Below, in pieces: positions 27,161 to 32,029 of a DNA stretch of 32,029 nucleotides (position 1 is the stretch's first letter; every line of letters begins with the position of its first letter). The notes below the pieces were generated by a model. It ran no database searches and had not been told where the DNA came from. It saw nothing but the letters and a program-made list of their open reading frames with translations. Both the position numbers and the translations under genes were made by a program. The DNA lies in assembly GCF_000149955.1 (NCBI RefSeq), contig NC_030999.1, positions 1,336,104 to 1,368,132 of the forward strand, written 5' to 3'. Source of the stretch: Fusarium oxysporum f. sp. lycopersici 4287 (lineage: Eukaryota; Ascomycota; Sordariomycetes; Hypocreales; Nectriaceae).

Positions 27161-27257
27161 TTGGCAGAGTGGTTAATTGCCTAGGTATGTCTGGAGTTGC
27201 AAGCGAAGGAGCCGGGTTTAAAACCCGGACTCCAATCTTACCGTTTTGCAAGATTGG
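27161..27257 (+). ncRNA. tRNA-like (SINE-like) Pol III unit
   Basis: TGGCAGAGTGG (27162-27172) is a perfect A box, and GGTTTAAAACC (27215-27225) is a B box with CG changed to TA. The T-arm stem CCGGG/CCCGG is perfect, and a D-arm GGC/GCC can form. The acceptor stem does not pair, so it is not a working tRNA. A perfect 8-bp hairpin CCAATCTT/AAGATTGG follows (27232-27257). It starts 18 bp after the AVR2 stop. It is most likely a tRNA-derived SINE head or a decayed Ser/Leu-type tRNA. No SINE tail was recognised. Confidence 0.4.
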
Positions 27258-27571
27258 TGCCAGCAACCTGTGACTGAAGAGCTAATTAGCCGATTGTGAT
27301 TAGTTAGCTCACTTGCATGGGCGTGGCCTAATGTTTAAGTAAAGTAGGAGTGTAAAGGGGAAACCTTTTGTACAAGAGGAAAGAATACTGTGTGGGGACT
27401 GTTAAACTGAGGAAGGTTGAGCTTGAGGCAAGTCAGTGGGTTTTTTGCCGCGTTGAGGTTTTCCCACCCAGTCAAGCTTTGTTAGAGTTAATGTTTACTT
27501 TTTACTTTTGATCCTCGTTGCCTATGTCTACGAGTGACGAAGCCAGACCTCTTCGCATCAGGAACGGGTTT
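27258..27571. other. Stretch between the tRNA-like unit and the copia element
   Basis: No gene was seen. It contains the right copy of the 32-bp inverted repeat (27435-27466). Confidence 0.5.
27435..27466 (-). repeat. 32-bp inverted repeat bracketing SIX5-AVR2, right copy
   Basis: Exact reverse complement of 24855-24886. Weak similarity continues on the side facing the effectors (CTTTGACCAGGCTCATCC against CTTGCCTCAAGCTCAACC), suggesting the original repeats were longer. Confidence 0.8.
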
Positions 27572-27856
27572 TGTTGCGCTGCTAGAATTAAAACGAAGCT
27601 TCAGAGTAAGTAAGATATGCGTGTTTGGCCTACAATGGTGCATGGCGATCGAATTAAACTAGCAACCGAACAGAACGGCCCAATGCGCCTACTATACCAA
27701 TTACTGTTAGACATTACGTGTATTCGGTTCATTGATGTGAATTGGTGTGTATTCATGTTGTGTTCTGTTGAAATCTGCCCCTTAGAGGTTTTACCATTTC
27801 GGCTGTAATCTTAAAGTATCCCTGCTTGCACGTGAGGCCCCAGCACCTGTTCAACA
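27572..27856 (-). repeat. Probable 3' LTR of the copia element
   Basis: On the minus strand, 79 bp past the RNase H stop, a polypurine tract GGGGGGGTG is followed by TGTTGAACAGG. 285 bp later comes GCAGCGCAACA, giving terminal TGTTG/CAACA. This is the usual copia LTR layout. The 5' LTR lies outside the window, so the boundaries cannot be checked by comparison. Confidence 0.45.
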
Positions 27857-28513
27857 CACCCCCCCAGACTGGCCATCATGGCTCAGTCTGTGCAGTCCGT
27901 ATTCCTATTGTCAGGTTGGCCATCCTTCCGATCCCTTATTCGGCTCTTCCTCCATCGAGATGTTCCTCTGTTCTGAAAAAGTCCTCCGCAGTGAGTTCCT
28001 TGGTCCTTCTCTCTTGAATCCTGTCCTTGATATCCACTAGGCCAACCTGTGTGACGAACTTCTGGAACTGCTGAGCGGGTAATGCCTTCGTGAGGCCGTC
28101 CGCAATCATCTCGGTGGTGGGAGTATGCCGGACCGAGATCCGGTTAGCGAGTGCTTCCTGGCGTAGCCAGTGGTTATGGATGTCGACGTGTCGAAGTTTG
28201 GTCTGCAGGAGCGCCACGTCGGAATTAATAAGCCGAATGGTCTGCGCGTTATCGCACTGAATAGTAATTCTTGAGTTATCGAGAGTTACGCCGAGCTCGG
28301 TGATTAATCTGGAGATGAACATGGACTCCTTCGCAGCCTGCGCAAGTGCCAGCAACTCCGCCTCTGTTGTAGAGGTAGTCACGGTGTCCTGCTTGTTGGC
28401 GCGCCATCCAATAGTCCCTCCAAATAGCTTCATCACGTAGGCTTGCGAGCTCTTCCGATCGATTGTGTTGTCGGCAAAGGAAGCGTCACTGTACACATCA
28501 AACGTGTCTGTTC

Positions 28514-30836
28514 TAGGGTTCCGTCGAGGTAATTTACCGAATGGTAATTTACCTATCTGACCAAAGTTTTTGACGTCTGAAACTTCTTGGTATTTTACAT
28601 GTCAAAAACCTCTCATTGGCCGATGTCCATATCATCTCCACTATTTTCCAAATCGGTCTCTTCCCAACGCCAGCCATCGACAACAATAGAGTCTTGGAAT
28701 GCGTTTTCTATCTTTACTAACCGAGCAACATCAACTGTCTCCCAGTTTTTGACGACCATCGGTTCTGCCGGATTATCTTTGACCGTCTTGAGCCTCTTGA
28801 GCACCCGACTGTTCATATAGATGAAAGTGACCTTGTCAGTGCTAAGCGGACTAAGCCGATTCCGAAGCTTACAATGAAGATAGTTCGTAGCACTGAAGGA
28901 ACGCTCTGAAGGAACAGAGTTTGCCAAGGATCCTAGAACTCTCCTTGCCAATGTAGCCAACTTGACTCCCATAGACCCAAAGTATCCCCACGCGCTTAGG
29001 ATGTAATAGTGAGAAGGCGTATGAGGAGTCTTCGGCTGTTCTCGATAGATCCGCGAGGTTGGGCCAAAGAGAGCACCTTCGCGAGCACGGAATCGACAAA
29101 ACTCCCCAAAGAGCTGTTGGTACTCTTCGTTACTAGTGTTTTCTTCTAGGAAGCGATGTGCTCTCTCCATAGTGTCAAGCCCAAGGCCCTCCCCTATTGT
29201 TGTCCGTGGGTCCAAGGCAAATGCGAAGTGGTGGATGTCTGTCGTTTGACCTTTCATCCTTTGGACTCGCCATTGCCTCAGCTCCGAGTAGTTGATAAGA
29301 GGATCTTGGTTAGCCTCTTCAAGGGCATCCCATCTGCTCTGGATAGTCAACCAACGGGGAATAACCTCTCCAACGCATGAGCGATCTCGCTCCGAGCAAC
29401 GTTGTGCGTTTTCGATAGGCCGAAGGATCTTAGCCAACATCTCTACCTCATGCCAAAACTCAAAGTTGTTGATGGACGAGAGTATTGCCCTTAGGACTTG
29501 TTGATCTTCCTCTTCCTCCTCTTCCCCTTTGATAGCCTTAGCTTTTAGGGAATTGAGGACCATAGCATCACGTGCATATGCTCGAAGAGCATCTTTGTTC
29601 GCCAGTGAAGACATAACAGCTCCGAGTTGTGTTCCCCAACGAGTGATGGCTGGTGTAATGAAAGCCTTCTGTTTACCGTAACACTCAAGCTGATAAGCAC
29701 GAAGTCGTGCGAGTTGGAGCTTGGCCTTTTTAAAGAACGTGATGATTCTCGTAACTTTCTTAAGGACTGAAGCCCATCTCTCCGATTCCACAATGTCTTT
29801 CACTAGAAGTTGAAGACCATGGGAGTCACACAAAAGGAAGAAACAATGCCTGAACTCAGGCATATTCTTCATCTCAGCGTGAAGTTTCCGCATTGTCGAG
29901 CATGTATCTGTGCAGATAGCGTTCATACGAGAGAAATCCTGGAAGTCCTCTCCTTCCTTCGTGAATACCTCTTCCAATAGTGGCTGGATTAGGCGAATGG
30001 TATTCAAGGCCGTATGTTCCTCGTTCCGTGTATTAACAGTCTTCCAATAGAATGTAACCGAGTTGGGAATTGAAATCGAAATGTTGACAATACGGTTGCT
30101 GCTTATGTCGTCAGAAGCGTCAAAGATGACATTGAGATGATCGGCATCGTCGAGGATCTCCTTGACTTGGACTCGGTAATCTTGGTAAACTTCAGGAAGT
30201 ATGGTGGCAATTCGATCACCACTAGGGGGCTTGTACGCTGGATTGAGCTGTTGGATGAACTCAACCATGCCAGAGTCTTCGAAGGTGGTGTATGGCTTGC
30301 CAGACTTAAAGATGGCCAGGGCTGCGGCTCGATCGAGTTGATCTTTAGAGTTTCGATCCATTATGGACAAAGCCGTAGTGATTCGAGGCTGGCGATCAAC
30401 ATGGCCTGCAGCTTGCTGGAAACCAAGACACTCTTTGGCAAGGTGATTCTGTTGACGTTGAACGTGCTTGGCCATGGTTTTAGAACAGTATTTGCACCGA
30501 ACGCGAAGTTGACTGAATTTACCCCCTCCTGGAGGAATTGGGGCTGCTGCAAAGTGTTCATGAACACCATGGGTTTTAGGGCGACCGCCTTTGTTACTCA
30601 TGGTGACAGTCTCATGTCCATTGCTTTTCAACACCGAAGATGAGAATTGGTGATGATTTGTGCGTCCCATCGGTAATTTTACGATGTACTAAACCTATTC
30701 CGTGCATATACTAGTCCTAATACGGGTAGGCACTAAGCCTAAAATTGTAGGGTTTTTGACGTAAATTACCGCCAAAAACCCCCTTTAGGAATTTGACCGT
30801 CAAATACCGTTTTTGACGGTCAAAAACGGAACCCTA
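28514..30836 (-). mobile_element. Intact-looking hAT element (2323 bp) inside the copia element
   Basis: The ends are TAGGGTTCCGT and its complement (about 11-bp inverted repeats), flanked by a perfect 8-bp duplication GTCTGTTC at 28506-28513 and 30837-30844. Subterminal words TTTTTGACG(T/G) and GGTAATTTACC recur inside both ends, as expected for transposase-binding sites. It contains one complete transposase gene. Undamaged ends, duplication and ORF suggest recent and possibly current mobility. Confidence 0.92.
28613..30670 (-). CDS. hAT transposase, full length (685 aa)
   Basis: The single open frame starts 166 bp inside the right end. Residues 58-82 are a BED-type zinc finger (C59, C62, H76, C81). 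A DUF659-like catalytic region carries FDASDD near 184-188, CTDTCSTM with D255, and LLCDSHGLQLL near 279-289. The C-terminal hATC dimerisation block (LGSLANSVPSERSFSATNY) lies near 600. An acidic tail (EEEEEEED) sits mid-protein. No stop or frameshift is present, unlike the other two hAT genes in the window. It cuts and inserts its own element. Its termini (TAGGG) differ from the CAGTG and CAGGG ends of the other hAT-type sequences here, so it is unlikely to be what moves them. Confidence 0.9.
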   Translation of the reverse strand: MGRTNHHQFSSSVLKSNGHETVTMSNKGGRPKTHGVHEHFAAAPIPPGGGKFSQLRVRCKYCSKTMAKHVQRQQNHLAKECLGFQQAAGHVDRQPRITTALSIMDRNSKDQLDRAAALAIFKSGKPYTTFEDSGMVEFIQQLNPAYKPPSGDRIATILPEVYQDYRVQVKEILDDADHLNVIFDASDDISSNRIVNISISIPNSVTFYWKTVNTRNEEHTALNTIRLIQPLLEEVFTKEGEDFQDFSRMNAICTDTCSTMRKLHAEMKNMPEFRHCFFLLCDSHGLQLLVKDIVESERWASVLKKVTRIITFFKKAKLQLARLRAYQLECYGKQKAFITPAITRWGTQLGAVMSSLANKDALRAYARDAMVLNSLKAKAIKGEEEEEEDQQVLRAILSSINNFEFWHEVEMLAKILRPIENAQRCSERDRSCVGEVIPRWLTIQSRWDALEEANQDPLINYSELRQWRVQRMKGQTTDIHHFAFALDPRTTIGEGLGLDTMERAHRFLEENTSNEEYQQLFGEFCRFRAREGALFGPTSRIYREQPKTPHTPSHYYILSAWGYFGSMGVKLATLARRVLGSLANSVPSERSFSATNYLHCKLRNRLSPLSTDKVTFIYMNSRVLKRLKTVKDNPAEPMVVKNWETVDVARLVKIENAFQDSIVVDGWRWEETDLENSGDDMDIGQ

Positions 30837-32029
30837 GTCTGTTCCGCCGAGTTGTAGCGCGAGTGCCCTGGTGTTTTGCCGATACCGGAATAGGTGGTCC
30901 AAGGCCTCATGGTGATCGTCGCTCGGGTTCATGTTGAATCGACAAAGTCGAGAAACAGCAAAGGCAATATCGGGTCGAGTGATTACTGCCAGGTAGAGCA
31001 CTGATCCGGTCTTGCGTTGATACTGCTGTATTGACGCTGTTGATGCGCGCTCTTCGTTCGGAAGAAGTTCTTTCGTGGTCATTGGAGTGAGGGAAGGCTT
31101 TCCCCCTTGAATTCTAAAATGACTCGTGATCTTATCCACGAATGACGATTGCGACAGCCAAATCAGACGTTGGTTTCGGTCGCGAATAATCTCAATTCCA
31201 AGAAACCACTGTAGCGTATCTCCTCCAGAGAGTTGGTATTTTTCTCGAAGCTTGCCTATTGTCCATTCGACCGATTTTTGATTGGTCTTCTCGTAGGCAA
31301 CAATGAGGTCGTCCACATAGAAGAATATCAATATTCCTCCTTTCGAGAGACAGCATGGCTCATGAGGTACAGACTTGAACCCAATGTTCGTAAGGGTGGT
31401 GGTTAGTTCTTTTTGCCAAAGTAGTGGTGACTGGCGCAAGCCGTATAGTGCTTTCTGAAGTTTGAGAACCAGGCCAGGCTTTCGGTAGCCTCCGGGCATC
31501 CGCATGTAGACGTCCTGCTTCAGTTCAGCATTGACAAAGGCGTTGACGACATCATACTGGAGAAGTTCTAAATCAAAGCGAGCAGCTATAGCCATGAGTG
31601 TTCGGAAAGATCTGCCGGCAAGTGTGGATGCATAGGTATCCTCGTGTGTCGACTTGACCTGTTGATCGCCTCGTACAACGAGCCGGGCCTTGCACTTGGT
31701 GAACCATCCGTGCTTGTCGAACTTGTACACATAAACCCACATGCAGTCCAGGAGTTCCTTGCCTGCGGCTTCTTCTCTCTGAACCTCACGCCAGGAGCGC
31801 ATTTCTTTATGGCTTTCAAGATGAGTCTTTTCTGCCTCGCGGAATAGGTCACCTAGTGGATGGTTCTTGAGGTCTTTATGCCTTTTTGGCAATATTGGCA
31901 TGTCTCGTCGGTGTATTCGGCGTTGGCCGTCACCTAAATCTGTCAGCTTTGCAGATTGTGTTTTGCGATTGGGAGAATCCATCAGCTTAGTAGATTCCCC
32001 TCGACTTCCCGTAAACTGAGGTTCTCCGC

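Larger units (their letters stand above)
27572..32029 (-). mobile_element. Ty1/copia retrotransposon, 3' part, split by a hAT element
   Basis: Minus-strand copia pol sequence enters at 32029, is interrupted at 28514-30836 by a hAT element, and continues to the RNase H stop at 27936 and a probable LTR. The domain order, reverse transcriptase then RNase H, is that of copia, not gypsy. Confidence 0.85.
27936..32029 (-). pseudogene. copia polyprotein, reverse transcriptase and RNase H part
   Basis: The frame is open from the window edge (32029) to 30837 and again from 28505 to 27936. The intervening 2323 bp plus one 8-bp duplicate are a hAT insertion, and the frame matches across the junction. 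The first part is the reverse transcriptase (QYDVVNAFVNAEL, LYGLRQSPLLW, active-site FFYVDDLIV). The second is RNase H (YSDASFAD, STTEAELLAL, QCDNAQTIRL, DGLTKAL). Catalytic residues of both are present and no other lesion is visible, so the copy was probably intact before the hAT landed. Gag, protease and integrase lie outside the window. Confidence 0.88.

Noticed and set aside
30137..30643. 168-codon plus-strand frame
   Set aside because: It is antisense to the intact hAT transposase.
1..32029. A Starship-type giant element carrying the cargo
   Set aside because: No DUF3435 tyrosine recombinase or other captain gene was seen in this window.

Overview
The window reads as accessory (lineage-specific) DNA of a filamentous ascomycete. 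The best-supported identity is Fusarium oxysporum f. sp. lycopersici, on its pathogenicity chromosome. The main reason is the intronless gene at 26652-27143. Its product has the length (163 aa), signal peptide, two mature cysteines, RIYER motif and diagnostic residues V41/R45/R46 of the effector AVR2 (SIX3). A divergent three-intron gene at 24929-25454 encodes a 119-aa secreted six-cysteine protein that fits its known partner SIX5. A 222-bp mimp element (miniature impala) lies between them in the shared promoter. The identification is from memory of the family, not from a search.

Layout. 1-142 is the 5' end of a coiled-coil gene leaving the window. 978-7062 is a nest of DNA transposons: a pogo/Fot fragment, a Hop-like MULE whose transposase gene is split by a 759-bp hAT-like element with an 8-bp target duplication, and a decayed hAT with an assembly gap. 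7063-10847 is about 2.85 copies of a 1.3-kb tandem repeat full of small hairpins. 10891-13397 is a large coiled-coil, nuclease-like and protein-kinase fusion gene with one frameshift. 13398-15845 holds remnants. 15846-18825 holds two divergent secreted-protein genes: a previously hidden four-exon, eight-cysteine peptide on the minus strand and a short, probably broken signal-peptide ORF on the plus strand. Two mimp-like MITEs lie between them. 19724-20659 is a secreted astacin metalloprotease that runs into a 1000-N gap. 21660-21995 is the N-terminus of another hAT transposase. 22283-24419 is a pogo/Fot transposase with several nested 3' ends. 24855-27466 is the SIX5-AVR2 unit, bracketed by a perfect 32-bp inverted repeat. 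27572-32029 is a Ty1/copia retrotransposon split by an apparently intact hAT element.

How it fits together. Two divergent pairs of small secreted-protein genes each have mimp-type elements between them and TATA boxes about 100-120 bp upstream of the starts. The surrounding sequence is almost entirely transposons. This is the architecture described for mimp-associated effectors in F. oxysporum. The most useful new call is the four-exon eight-cysteine gene at 15846-16247. It shows up in a plain ORF scan only as an unspliced, misleading reading frame.
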